A stretch of 64,000 nucleotides of DNA, taken from Paguma larvata (lineage: Eukaryota; Chordata; Mammalia; Carnivora; Viverridae). Under the pieces are notes generated by a model, which had not been told where the DNA came from, made no database searches, and was given only the letters and a program-made list of their open reading frames with translations. The position numbers and the translations under genes were made by a program. The stretch is taken from the NCBI GenBank assembly GCA_030068075.1, contig CM057835.1, positions 37,437,715-37,501,714 of the forward strand, written 5' to 3'. The stretch's first letter is position 1; each line of letters starts with the position of its first letter. Shown one piece after another: positions 12,507 to 23,130 of this stretch.

Positions 12507-13629
12507 CTCAGAAAGCTGTAATTAGCTCTCTTTGAAAAGTTTCCTGATAGTGCTCCCCTAAATAGTCAAGGTTAGAAAAATTGACATATGTAAATACCTA
12601 GCCAGCAACTATCTTCATAAAATGGAAGCTGTAGAGCAAATACTTGCAGCGTGAATGTTTATAGGCAATGAAAGAGGAAGGATGTGATCTGTAACCTTAG
12701 GACAAAGATACCAAAGTGAATAATCTATATTACAATAAATTATGTAGCCACGAAATTTATTACTTAACAAATAATTTTGGTCTGGTGGACTAAGTAGGAT
12801 TTGCCAGAATTTGCCTTTCAAATGTACCTTAACAGCAGCAACACTTATATTAATCTTAGTATCCCTAGAATCTGTGTGGTGTTTCCTTCTTAGTAACTAT
12901 GTGATAAATATATAATTGAAAAATAAAATTGAGGCAAAAGTAGGCTCTTGGCCTTTTTTTTTTTTTTGAGTACTACAAGTTGAAGTCAACTTTGTTAGTT
13001 TAAATCTCTAGTTGATTATTAGACTCAGGACAAATAGAATTTAATAATATTGTTTACTTTTACTTTTTTAATGCTCAAAATGTAAAACAGGCAAATGCAT
13101 TTATTGCTTAATAGAAAGATGTTCATACAAGTCTAGGTAATTAGAAATGTTCCCATATGGATTAAAGGCAGACGTAGATGAGAGGAGAGGTAGTTTATTT
13201 TTTGACTAGAACAGCATTAGTATAGAATGTTGGTATTCTCATGGCTCTGAATATATTTGTATTCATGATATAGATAAATTATAGGTTTAAATTTAAAATT
13301 TACAATTATTTTTAAAGTGTAATTCTAGCCTTGAAAGAATTTTGAAAAATTCCTAGATACCGTTATTGAACTGAAAACCCAAATGAAAGTTTTTGATATC
13401 AGAAATTTACTGGATATGGCCCAGTGTTCACTTGGGTGGGTTAACAGGTACAATTGTAAAAAGAAAGGCACATATTTATGTCTAATGGAGAAAGGATGCT
13501 GGGAAAAAGTAGTGAATAAATAGGAGTTATTTAGTCTACTTTTTATTATTAATGCTGTACAATTCTTAGATGTGATTATTTTGCTTTTCTGATTCTTGGG
13601 ACATATAATTCCCACTATTAATTCATGGC
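12507..13629. other. Unassigned 1.1-kb spacer
   Basis: AT-rich sequence. Minus-strand frames of 68 and 96 codons (12615-12821, 13325-13615) show no domain or splice context. There is a T run near 12955. Confidence 0.45.
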
Positions 13630-13860
13630 AACAGCATGGTAGTGGTTAAGAGCATGAACACTCAAAGTAGGTGACTGCTTGGGTCTCTTTCCAGCTTCCT
13701 CCCAGATTCACTGTGTGACTTTTGGCAAGTTACTTAATATCGCTGTGCCTCACTTTATGCATCTATAAACTGAAGGTAATACTTCATAGGATTTTTATGA
13801 GCATTAAATGAGTTAATATTTGTAAAACAGAGAAATGCCTTGTTATATAGTACATGTTGT
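13630..13860 (+). mobile_element. MIR SINE
   Basis: The order matches the mammalian MIR consensus: GTAGTGGTTAAGAGCATG head, TGTGTGACTTTTGGCAAGTT core, CTGTGCCTCACTTT, then ATTAAATGAGTTAATATTTG. It is old and diverged, with no TSD visible. Confidence 0.85.
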
Positions 13861-13927
13861 AGAAGTAATGGCTAACTAATACTTTTGTATTTAGAAATGA
13901 TAATGAAAAAGCTGAGAGTGTCGTGTG

Positions 13928-13959
<32 letters not shown>

Positions 13960-14874
13960 ATCTATTTCTCTTCTGTGTCTCTCTCTCTCTCAATCTCTAA
14001 TCATACAAAACATTAACCCTATATCTAGATTGAAACTTAGAAGGGAAGTATATTAGTAAAGTTAATTTCTTCAAGATAAAAGAGAACCTTTGTTTTTATT
14101 ACAAGCTGATCTTCGGTTCTGAAATTTCTTCTACATCAGGAGGAACTCTTCTGTTGGTTGTGTACATTGTAGAAAAAATAAATCTCCTTATGGAATTTTT
14201 CTCGTCACATGGAACTCGCATGTTGAATGCTTTCACTGAATTAGCCACTTGATTTATTCTAAAAATGTCTTTTATTTCTCTCAGCTGGTCAATTCTCTCC
14301 TATTGGCAGCTGACTTTTGGTCCCATGGTGGCATGGCCTAACATGTGACCTGAATGGGTTAGGATCCATTGTGTGTAATACGTCAATACGTTGCTCTCCC
14401 AAAAGAGGTTCCTGGATACTTTTTCCTTTTATGGATTAGTAAATTAAAAAAATAATTGAAACATGAGACCACAACAAATATACCAAATTTTTGTTTTTCC
14501 ATGTAAGGATATAAGAACCGGAAGACCAGACCAAACCTCTGTCATCTATTATACCAACACTTTATAAAATAGTAGGTGTTTTAACTAAAACACAACACAG
14601 CAACAACAAGGAAACTAGGAAGGATTTAATCTGAGAATCAAAAACTCATTAAATTGGGTGAGTTTAATTTGGTGGAAAACTCACTCAATTTTTACTTTAC
14701 TATTTCTCCTTGAATGGTGGGAACTACATCATGGATTAGCACCAAAACTGAGACAACCCCGTCTCCTTCTGGATACATATGTTGTTTGATTTGTTTCTAA
14801 GGATCGAGTGGTTATAGAAGAAATGCCAGTAAAGTGCTATCAGATCAACATGGCTGTGTGCACCACTTTATAAA
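13861..14874. other. Unassigned spacer with (GT)n
   Basis: No gene or repeat family is recognised outside the (GT)n tract at 13923-13959. Confidence 0.45.
13923..13959 (+). repeat. (GT)n microsatellite
   Basis: Uninterrupted alternating GT of about 37 bases. The CA complement creates a His/Thr-rich minus-strand frame that is not a gene. Confidence 0.93.
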
Positions 14875-15252
14875 ATGGTGAAATCTGTGACTCAAAATGA
14901 AGTTTCTAGAAAGCTCTTCTTCACAGTAGTGTTTTTTCCTTCTCCGATGAAAAGTCACACATTAATTTTCTTGTCAACTCTTATTTTGCTTACTGCTGTG
15001 ATGACACTCTGTGGATGGTGCCAGGAGATGAAAGAACAACAATTACTAAAATCACTAAAAACTGAAGAAAAAAGTAAAAGGAAAGGCAAATATGTACCCT
15101 TTCCCCCCCAGTTTAAGACACTGCTGCTCTTATTGTTGGTATCCTGGGATGTAAGTAGGCCGGAAGGCATTCGTAGATACCAGCCACTATGTACTATTGT
15201 GTTTTTACAGCTAGCCTCCTCTTCCTCTCCAGATTGTACCAATTTGATGTGA
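14875..15252 (+). other. Unrecognised 125-codon ORF
   Basis: This is the longest plus-strand frame outside a repeat or the CpG island. An internal Met at about residue 25 starts MKSHTLIFLSTLILLTAVMT, which looks like a signal peptide or membrane segment. A Lys-rich stretch (KTEEKSKRKGKY) and a second run of leucines (near residues 83-88) follow. Two overlapping polyadenylation-like AATAAA/ATTAAA motifs occur about 25-35 bases after the stop, at 15273-15281. I do not recognise the family. The opposite strand is also open for 95 codons here, and I see no upstream promoter or good splice sites, so chance is more likely than a gene. Confidence 0.2.
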
Positions 15253-16232
15253 AACTGTTTTGAAATCTGTAATTAAATAAAAGCTTATTTTTATTTATTG
15301 GCTTTTTGTTTATAAGAAAACTTCTCACCTCCTAGAGTTAACTGATGTCACTGATATCTATTTTTTACCTTATCCCATAATAAAGAATTTTCCAGAATAT
15401 CTAAGTCTTCCATGCTCCAACCCAGTCATTAACCTATGCCACTTATTTCTAAACTTGTGTATAGCTGCCAAGTGTAAGTTTATAGAAGTTTGAAGAATTC
15501 ATCTTCTTGTGTTATGTGAAGGTTTTATGTAGTTTTTATGGTTCGGTCTAATAGAGAATAGCGGTATAAACTACATTTAATGTTGTGGATACAGAGATAA
15601 ATAAATCTATAATTTTGTCCCCTAAGGGGCTCAATTGTTTTGTGTGTGAAAAGGTAAACCTAATTATGTTTTAAATCCTTTTTAGAGCATTCTTGCCCAT
15701 CAAATGAAATTTGAAGCTATCTTCCTATTTTAGGCAGATTTCACCGCAGTAGCTACGGTTAAGCTAGAGTTTAGCACTTTAACATCTGTCTGTAGGCCAG
15801 GAGAGGAGTGGGTCCATACTATATGGTAGAATGCTAGAATTGAAGACCTCACAAAGCTGAAACCATCAAAGAATTTAATTTTCAGCGAAGGGTGAAAAAG
15901 GATATAACAAGGGAACCTCCCTACCTCAGGTGTGGCTCTGGAAGAGAAAGAAAGTTTCTCATGAAAGTTTACTACCATAGACCCCCCCTCTCTCCCGGTA
16001 TGTTGATTTGGGTTCACATCTCCCACAAGACTGTGGTCTTGGAGATCCCAAGCTAATAAATTAACCTAAGTGAGTCAGGGTTGCTCTCACTGAGGGGAAC
16101 TGGCGGAAGCTGATGCACACCGTCTATGAAACGATGCACTGTCAACACAGGCTTCCCAGGATTCCAACAGAGAAAGCTCAACTGTACTTGGATTTGCTAA
16201 AATTACACATTGTAAATCAAACACCTATCACT
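15253..16232. other. Unassigned spacer
   Basis: No gene or named repeat is evident. A 98-codon minus-strand frame at 15730-16026 has no recognisable features. Confidence 0.45.
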
Positions 16233-16249
16233 AAGAATAGCAGAAATTT

Positions 16250-16470
16250 GGGGCGCCTGGGTGACTCAGTCGGTTGGGCGACCAACTTCTGTTCTGGTCA
16301 TGATCTCGCGGTCTGTGGGTTCGGGCCCCGTGTTGGGCTCTGTGCTGACAGCTCAGAGCCTGGAGCCTGCTTCGGATTCTGTGTCTCCCTCTCTCTCTGC
16401 CCTTCTCCTGCTCACGCTCTGTCTCTATGTCTCAAAAATAAATAAATGTTGAAAAAGAAGTTAAAAAAAA
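16250..16470 (+). mobile_element. SINEC felid-type SINE, well preserved
   Basis: Complete copy: head GGGGCGCCTGGGTGACTCAG, body GTGCTGACAGCTCAGAGCC, CT-rich tract, AAATAAATAAATG tail. It has a perfect 17-base TSD (aagaatagcagaaattt) at 16233-16249 and 16471-16487, which points to a fairly recent insertion. Confidence 0.96.
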
Positions 16471-17100
16471 AAGAATAGCAGAAATTTTACAGAGAAGAGT
16501 TAGGTCTCCAAGAATGTAGGATATTAGAATTCATGTGTATAGCATATATGGTGAATATGTTTTAAGTTCCTTTCAAAATATATAATCAAAATATAAGAAT
16601 GAAATGAGATATTTATATAGAAAATACAGGGGGATTTTCAAAAGAACCAGTCAATTCTAAAAATGAAAAAAAAAAACCAAAACAAAACATGAAAATCTTT
16701 ACTCATTTCTGGTGGCTAGAAGTCCTGAGTAAAGGTGTCAGCAGAAGGCGAGTCCTTTTGAGGTCTGGAAGGGGAGACTGTCCCCTAACCTCGGGGGACA
16801 GATCTGCAAATGACTAAGGATCCTTAGCTGTAGTAACACAGCTCCTTCTTAGCAGGACATTCTCTCACTGCCAACAAAGAAGCTAAACAGCAGATCAGAC
16901 ACAATTTAATAGAGTATTTGTGAACTGAAAGATAAGCTTGGGTAAGTTTTCTTAGATTTCAGAGATGGCCATGGTGATAAAAAATAGGAAGAACAGGCTA
17001 GGATACAAGAGAGAATAGAATGTGAGAGTAAAAAATACATTCAATTAGGTTCCAGAAGCATAGCATAGAGAATAAGGGAGGCAAGTTTTTCTTTTTTTAA

Positions 17101-17327
17101 AAATAAAATTATTTTTTATATTTTTTATTTTATCTATTTTGAGAGAAAGTAAGAGGGAGAGAGAGCAGAGGAGGGACAGAGAAAGAAAGGGAGAGAGAAA
17201 TCCCAAGGAGGCTTCACACGTTAGCACAGAGCCCAACATGGGGCTTGAACTCACAAAGCATGAGGTCATGACATGAGTCCAGTTCAAGAGTCAGCCACTT
17301 AACCGATTGAGCCACCCAGGTGCCTCC
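17101..17327 (-). mobile_element. SINEC felid-type SINE
   Basis: Reverse-strand copy with a GA-rich centre, body complement TTAGCACAGAGCCCAACATG and head complement TGAGCCACCCAGGTGCC. No convincing TSD. Confidence 0.9.
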
Positions 17328-17650
17328 GAACTTTTCAAATATATATTTGATTAGAATTACCAAGAATCTTTGAAAGAGATGAACTCACAAGTTCGGGAAA
17401 GACAGCAAATATCAAACAGGATAATTACCCAAGAAATCCCGAACAAGGCTCATAATAGTGACATATAAAACCATAGACAAGAAGAAAAACTTTAAAAGTA
17501 CATGGAACAAAAATGATTTAAGAATGATTTATTTAGGAACAATTAAGTAATCAGGTTTCTTTTCAAGATGATTGGAAACCAAATGACTTCAAAATACTAA
17601 GAAATCAGAAGATGTGATGAGACATTTTCACATGACAGACTTGACTGTTT

Positions 17651-17866
17651 TAAAAAAAAAATTTTTTTTAAACATTTTTTTGAGAGAGAAAGCGCAAGTG
17701 AGCACGAATGGGGGAGGGGCAGAGAGGGAGACAGAGAATCTGAAACAGGTTCCAGGCTCTAAGTTGTCAGCACAGAGCCCAACGTGGGACTCGAACTCAC
17801 AAACTGTGAGATCATGACTTGAGCTGAAATTGGATGTTTAACCCACTGAGCCACACAGGCGCCCTA
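17651..17866 (-). mobile_element. SINEC felid-type SINE
   Basis: Reverse-strand copy with imperfect TSD agacttgactgttt (17637-17650) and agactttactatta (17867-17880). It splits the old L1M/HAL1. Confidence 0.92.
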
Positions 17867-18122
17867 AGACTTTACTATTAATACGCCCTCAACCAAGATG
17901 ATGTATTTAAGGAAAAAGGACTACAGAGATCTCAAAAGGAAGAGTCAGGATATCAGAGGAAATGGTGAACACAAAAATGAGAAAACATGAAGGCATAGTA
18001 ACTATTATGAAATGATATTATTAATATGTTGATATTGGGAAATAAAGAAAATGTGGTAGTAAAGTTTTGGACAAAAGTAACATTTTAAATGAAAGCTGAC
18101 TGGGATTTAAAACAATTCATGC

Positions 18123-18484
18123 ATGAGAAAGAATGAAATCTGGCCATGCGTGGCAACATGGATGGAACTGGAGAGGATTATGCTGAGTGAAATAAGTCAG
18201 GCAGAGAAAGACAGATGCCATATGTTTCCACCCATAGGTAGGCTTTGGGAGACCTAGCAGAAAACCAGGGGGGAGGGGAAGAGGGGAAGGAAGGGGGAAA
18301 AAAAGCCACAGAGAGGAAGGAAGACATAACATGGGAGAATCTCAAAGACTAAGAACAAACTGAGGGGAGAGGGGGGAGAGTGGGTGACGGGCACAGAGGA
18401 GGGCACTTGTTGGGATGAGCACTGGGTGTGGTATGGAAACCAATCTGACAATAAATTATTCAAATAAAATAAAATAAAATAAAT
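18123..18484 (+). mobile_element. 5'-truncated carnivoran L1, 3' end only
   Basis: About 360 bases of L1 3' sequence: GAAATCTGGCCATGCGTG, GGATTATGCTGAGTGAAATA, then GGATGAGCACTGGGTG, a polyadenylation-like AATAAA and an (AAAAT)n tail. The TSD aaaacaattcatgc (18109-18122) is matched by aaaacaatttatgc (18485-18498). It inserted into the old L1M/HAL1. Confidence 0.92.
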
Positions 18485-18730
18485 AAAACAATTTATGCTT
18501 GTATTGAATAAAGAGAGGGATGAAATACTGCTTAGGTTTGGACATAATTAGGTATGCGTTTAAAAGTATAAATTTAATCACTACAAGAATAGATATAATG
18601 TTCAATTTGTTCGAGAAAAAAGTGAAATATGAAAAATAACCTCAGGACATTGTAACAATAATATAAAGGGAGAAAAAAGACATGTAAAAGAGAAAGAATA
18701 GCACAAAATTAACTCATTGAATTAAATTCA

Positions 18731-18918
18731 GGGGCACCTGGGTGGCTTAGTCTGTTAAGTATCCAACTCTTGATTTCAGCTCAGGTCATGATCTCACCAT
18801 TCATGAGTTTGAGCCCTGTGTCAGGCTCATGCTGACAACAGGGAGCCTGCTTAGGATTCTCTCTTCCTCTCTCACTTTCCCTCTCCCCCTCAAAATAAAT
18901 AAATAAACTTAAAAAAAT
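18731..18918 (+). mobile_element. SINEC felid-type SINE
   Basis: Head GGGGCACCTGGGTGGCTTAG, shortened body (CATGCTGACAACAGGGAGCC) and tail AAATAAATAAATAAACTT. No clear TSD. Confidence 0.92.
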
Positions 18919-19597
18919 ACAAATGTATCATTAAATACAGTAAATTATATGAACTAAACTTGTTGGCCGAGAAGGAAAAATCAGCATGTTAGATTAAAAA
19001 AATCTATGTCCAGCTAATATGCTTTTTGCAAGGGGTACACCAAATTGCAAAGTTAAAGGTTAAAATTATTGCAACAAATATTAACATAGCAGGTAGGTGT
19101 CCGTTTGTACCAGACTAAACAGAATTTCATTGTACATAGCCATGTTATTGTGGATAAGAAGAGTCATTAAATATAAAAAGAAAATGTATTTCTAAACTTG
19201 TATGCTACTAATAATATAACCTTTATTATATATGAAGCCAAATTTGACAGAATTACATGGAACAACTGACAAAGCCACCATAATAGTTGGAGTTTATCAT
19301 ATATGTCCCATTTAATTTTTGTCTGATTTGACTATATTAAAGAAATACATGATTTATTCCAACGGTAAACAGATATGGTCTAATGAATAAATATTTAGCC
19401 TCTACCTAGCAGCTACAGCATTCACATTGTTCTGAAGAATATATAAATCATTTGTAAAAATTGGATATGTATTATAATATAGGAACAGGTATCAGTTTCT
19501 AAAACTCTGATTCATATATGCCATTTTGACAAAAATTAAGTTAAAAATTAAAAGTGAATTACTAAAACATATAGTTGGAGATTTAAAAACTTTTAAA

Positions 19598-19826
19598 AGT
19601 TTATGTATAATAAATAAATTAAAAATAATAGATAAATAAAAAGAGAGACAGAGACAGTGTGGGTCAGGGAGGGGCAGAGAGAGAGAGGGAGACAGAGAAT
19701 CCCAAGCGGACTCCTCACGGTCAGTGCAGAGCCTGACACTGGGCTAGACCCCATGAACTGTGAAATCATGACCTGAACCAAAACCAAGAGTGGAACACTT
19801 AACTGACTGAGCCACCCAGGTGCCCC
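19598..19826 (-). mobile_element. SINEC felid-type SINE, first of a tandem pair
   Basis: Reverse-strand copy ending TGAGCCACCCAGGTGCCCC. Similar T/A-rich target sequences lie left (about 19581), between the pair (about 19827) and right of the pair (about 20067), suggesting nested insertion at one site. Confidence 0.91.
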
Positions 19827-19842
19827 TTAAATCTTACTTTTA

Positions 19843-20066
19843 TTTATTTGTTTATTTACTTATTTAATGTTTATTTTGGGGAGGAGGAAAGAGAGAGAGC
19901 ACAAGTGGGGGAGGGGCAGAGAGAGAGGCAGACAGAATCTGAAGCAGTTTCCAGGCTCCGAGCTGTGAGCCCAGGGTCGCGATGTGGGGCGTGAGCCGTC
20001 CAACTGTGAGATCATGACCTGAGCCAAATTTGGACACATAAATGAATGAGTCTCCCCAGGCACCCC
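19843..20066 (-). mobile_element. SINEC felid-type SINE, second of a tandem pair
   Basis: Reverse-strand copy in the same orientation, only about 16 bases from its neighbour. Its head is diverged (GAGTCTCCCCAGGCACCCC). Confidence 0.9.
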
Positions 20067-20399
20067 AAAACTTAATTTTAAATAACCCATATATCAAAGA
20101 AAAACTCAAAGTGGAAATTAGAAAATATTTTGAACTAAATGATAAAAATGACTATGTCAGAAATTTTTTGACGCACCCTAATTGGTGTTGGTCACTTTAA
20201 ATGCTACTTCTCTTTATATAGAATCCAGGAAGCAGAAAATTAGATATCTTGTTCAACTTAAGAAGTTAGAAAAATAATTTAAAAGAAGGAAATAATAAAA
20301 GAATAGAAATTAATATTTTCGGACTTTTCAGAAGATATTTTTCCACTGACTGCTCGCTTTCTGATGCAAAATTCACACTAATCCAAGTCGTTCCTATTC

Positions 20400-20800
20400 T
20401 GTATGGAAAGTGCTGGTTTTTATTTAATTGCTTTGAAGACGATCTCTTCGTCTTTGGTTTTCAGCGGTTTCACTATGGTGGAACTATGTGGGCTTTCCTT
20501 TGTATTTCCCTTTTGGGGATTGATGAGCTCTTGGCTGTCAAAACGTTTTTCGTCTAGGTTTATGTCTTTCACCAAATTTGAAAAGAAGTTATTGCCCATG
20601 ATTTCTTCAGATTTTTTTCTTGGCTACATCCTCTGTCTGTCTTCTTTCTGCAACTCCCATTACCCATATAATGGAACTTTTGATATTTTTCCATAAATCT
20701 TTGAAGCTGTGTTCATTATTTTCATTTCATTTCCTCTCTCTCCAGATAAGGTGATTCCTAATGTTCTATCTTTATTTGTATCCTTAAAATACTGATGCTC
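20400..20800 (-). mobile_element. HAL1/L1M ORF1-region fragment, minus strand
   Basis: Plus-strand landmarks of a reversed HAL1/L1 ORF1 region: TTTTCAGCGGTTTCACTATG, TTTGTATTTCCCTTTTGGGG, CATGATTTCTTCAGATTTTT and TTCTGCAACTCCCATTACCC. The 97-codon plus-strand frame over it is not a gene. Confidence 0.65.
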
Positions 20801-20804
20801 TCTC

Positions 20805-21120
20805 ACCCAAAAAGCCTTTACATATGCTGTTCCCACTGCAGGAACTCAAACTACCCTCTATAACCCCTTTTACCTACTTACCTATTCTGCATTCTTCAGG
20901 TCTCATCTCAAAACAATGCCTTTTTTCAGGATTCTGCCTCATTCACATTCCTTCCTACCGTTCTTTCACTTTTTGATAACGCATGTGCTAGTGTGATTAA
21001 TTAAAGCTTGCTAGTTCCATGAGGTAAGTTTCATGAAACAGGCAGAATGTAAGTTTCCCCCACTATCATTTAGTCTCTTGGGACAAATCAAGCATACAAT
21101 AAATGTTGAGTAAAAACTTA
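20805..21120 (+). mobile_element. L2 3' end
   Basis: The order matches the L2 3' region: CCTTTACATATGCTGTTCCC, TTCAGGTCTCATCTCAAAAC, then CTAGTTCCATGAGG and CAATAAATGTTGAGT at the end. Confidence 0.75.
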
Positions 21121-21129
21121 CAGCTGTGT

Positions 21130-21320
21130 TCTTTTATAGTATTATCAGCTCCCACACATGTATTTACTGTAGACAAGTCAAATATTAATTTGCCTCTTCT
21201 ATACCTTATAGTTACCTTGCTGAACTATAAAAGGAGGGGATTGGATTAGATTTACTTGTGAATCTGTTCAACTCTGAAAGGCCATTTGTCACCTATTCTT
21301 GGTTTAAAAGGATAAACTTA
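21130..21320 (+). mobile_element. Possible MIR-like SINE remnant
   Basis: The pieces GACAAGTCAAA, GCCTCTTCTATACC and AGGGGATTGGATTAGAT fit the second half of a MIR-like consensus. It is strongly diverged and the name is uncertain. Confidence 0.4.
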
Positions 21321-21981
21321 TGAGAAAAAGGATAAAGATCATAGTTTTCAGGTTTCTTTTCATTTTCTTAATTGCTCAGGCACAATGAAATGGAATAATA
21401 TATTGCCTGTGCCTGAAACTGTTTAATTCTCATGTTATATACCGTAATTTTATATGAGTTAGTGCTCTATTGTACTGTTTTCTCCATCCGAGTAATGGAT
21501 CTGCACAAATCCATTACTACGTTCTCCACTCAAAGCAACAGAACTCAAAACCTTGGCCTGTCTCTAAGGACATTTGAGAGACTGCAAGCGCAACAGAAAT
21601 CCATCTTCGAAAGCTCTAAAATATCTGCCTATCAATTTAAAGAGTTATCAGAAACATCCAAGAAGATATATAGTTTTGTACCCTATATAATTAAACGGCA
21701 ATCATTCAATTAAGAGGAAATACTCATTTGTTGAAAACACTTTACGGGTGGTTTCTTTACATGGAGGAAGGCAAAAGTTAATGGAAAATAAGTTAAACTA
21801 TTGCAAGGGAAAAGTCCCTTCCTGTCGAATTCTGGAAATGCCAAATAATCTTTCCATTGCATGAAAGTTTGCTGCAAATTCATGCGTTTTGCAGTTGACA
21901 AAGTGTGAATAAATCTCCTCTAAAATGTTTGCTTGAGGGCCCTCAAATCCCTGCGTGAACATCTAATCAAAATTCATGTTT
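21321..21981. other. Unassigned spacer with a hairpin and a 93-codon ORF
   Basis: A plus-strand frame at 21432-21713 contains a polar stretch (FERLQAQQKSIFESSKI) but matches nothing I recognise. A perfect 10-bp stem, AGTAATGGAT / ATCCATTACT, lies at 21491-21518 with an 8-base loop. Confidence 0.4.
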
Positions 21982-21983
21982 TA

Positions 21984-22462
21984 CAGATCTTCTTCCACTT
22001 ACGTCCTGATAAACCCGTCGTAAATTGAAAATATCCTAAGTCAGAAATGCATTTAATACGCCTGACCTATCCAACATCATAGCTTAGCCTAGTCTACTTT
22101 AAACATGCTGGAAATGCTTACATTAGCCTACAGTTGGGCAGAATCATCTAACACAAAGCCTATTTTATAATAAAGTATTGAGTATCTCATGTAATTTATT
22201 GAATACTGTATGAAAGTGAAAAACAGAATGATTGTGTGGGTACAGAATGGTTGTCAGTGTATTGATGGTGATGGTGTGGCTGACTGGGAACCACAGCTCA
22301 CTGCCACCGTGCAGCTTCTCAAGAGAGGATCTTAGGACATATTGCTAGGCCAGAAAGGGATCAAAATTTCAACGTCTTGTTTCTACTGAATGCCTATCAC
22401 TCTTGCACCATTGTAAAGTTGAAAAATTGCAAGTCGAATCTTCATGAGTTGGGGACCATCTG
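21984..22462 (+). mobile_element. Non-autonomous Tigger-like DNA transposon
   Basis: A 479-base element bounded by TA on both sides, beginning CAGATCTTCTTCCACTTACG and ending with its imperfect complement (GGGGACCATCTG). A TA target site and CAG termini are typical of pogo/Tigger elements. Internal segments such as AATTGAAAATATCCTAAGTC and AAAGCCTATTTTATAATAAA match a common mammalian element remembered from human DNA. It has no transposase. Confidence 0.75.
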
Positions 22463-22464
22463 TA

Positions 22465-22834
22465 TTGGCAATAGTTTTGTAATGCTGACTTCACTTCTAG
22501 GACAGATATTTTTTATTTACTGAATTATGTTGTGAGATAAAACCACTTGTGATTCTGACGCTGCATAGTTTAAAATGTTGTTCATTTGTGTGGTTTCCGG
22601 TCCCAAAGGGCTCTGATCAGCAGTTTCTATAAGATATAATGTTTTCAGTTTGGATTAAAATAAGATAATAGAGTTTCGTAATCTAGTTGACTGTCCTTAG
22701 AATTTCTATGAGGGAAGCTATGTGTATTCATTTAAGCATCCAGCTCCTCTTAGCTTAATATTTCATAGACTAGATACAATAGTGGGGATACCTTTCTCTG
22801 TATCCTCAAAGGACATGATGGAAACAATATTTTC
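22465..22834. other. Unassigned spacer
   Basis: AT-rich sequence between the Tigger-like element and the full-length L1. No feature seen. Confidence 0.5.
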
Positions 22835-22850
22835 AGCATAGACACTTCTT
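22835..22850 (+). repeat. Left TSD of the full-length L1
   Basis: agcatagacacttctt pairs with agcatggacatttttg at 29511-29526. Twelve of 16 positions agree, and most differences are transitions. Confidence 0.75.
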
Positions 22851-23130
22851 TTTTTATGTCTATCATTTACTTTATTTTTTTAATAAAAATATATATTTAT
22901 TTATTTTTATCAGGAATAGAATTTAGTGATTCATCACTTGCATTTAACACCCAGTGCTCATTCCAATCAGTGTCCTCAGTAATGCCCCTCACCCTTTTAG
23001 TCCTTCCTTCCAACTAGCACCCCGCCAGCAACCCTCGGTTTATTCTCCATACTTAGGAATCTCTTATGGTTTGTCTCCCTCTCTGTTTTTATATTATTTT
23101 TGCTTCCCTTATGTTCATCTGTTTTGTATC

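Larger units (their letters stand above)
16488..20300 (+). mobile_element. Old L1M/HAL1, plus strand, heavily interrupted
   Basis: Fragments at about 16490-17100, 17328-17636, 17881-18108, 18499-18730, 18919-19580 and 20082-20300 read in order as an ancient plus-strand L1-type element: ORF1-like pieces first (GTGAACTGAAAGATAAGC, ATCAAACAGGATAA), then ORF2 endonuclease-like pieces (AATTTGACAGAATTACATGG, ACCATAATAGTTGGAG, AAATATTTTGAACTAAATGA). All frames are broken. SINEs and an L1 tail separate the pieces. HAL1 versus L1M is not settled. Confidence 0.6.

Noticed and set aside
16250..16330. tRNA gene calls in SINE heads
   Set aside because: The heads derive from tRNA-Lys but are followed by the SINE body, and the anticodon arm is not intact.
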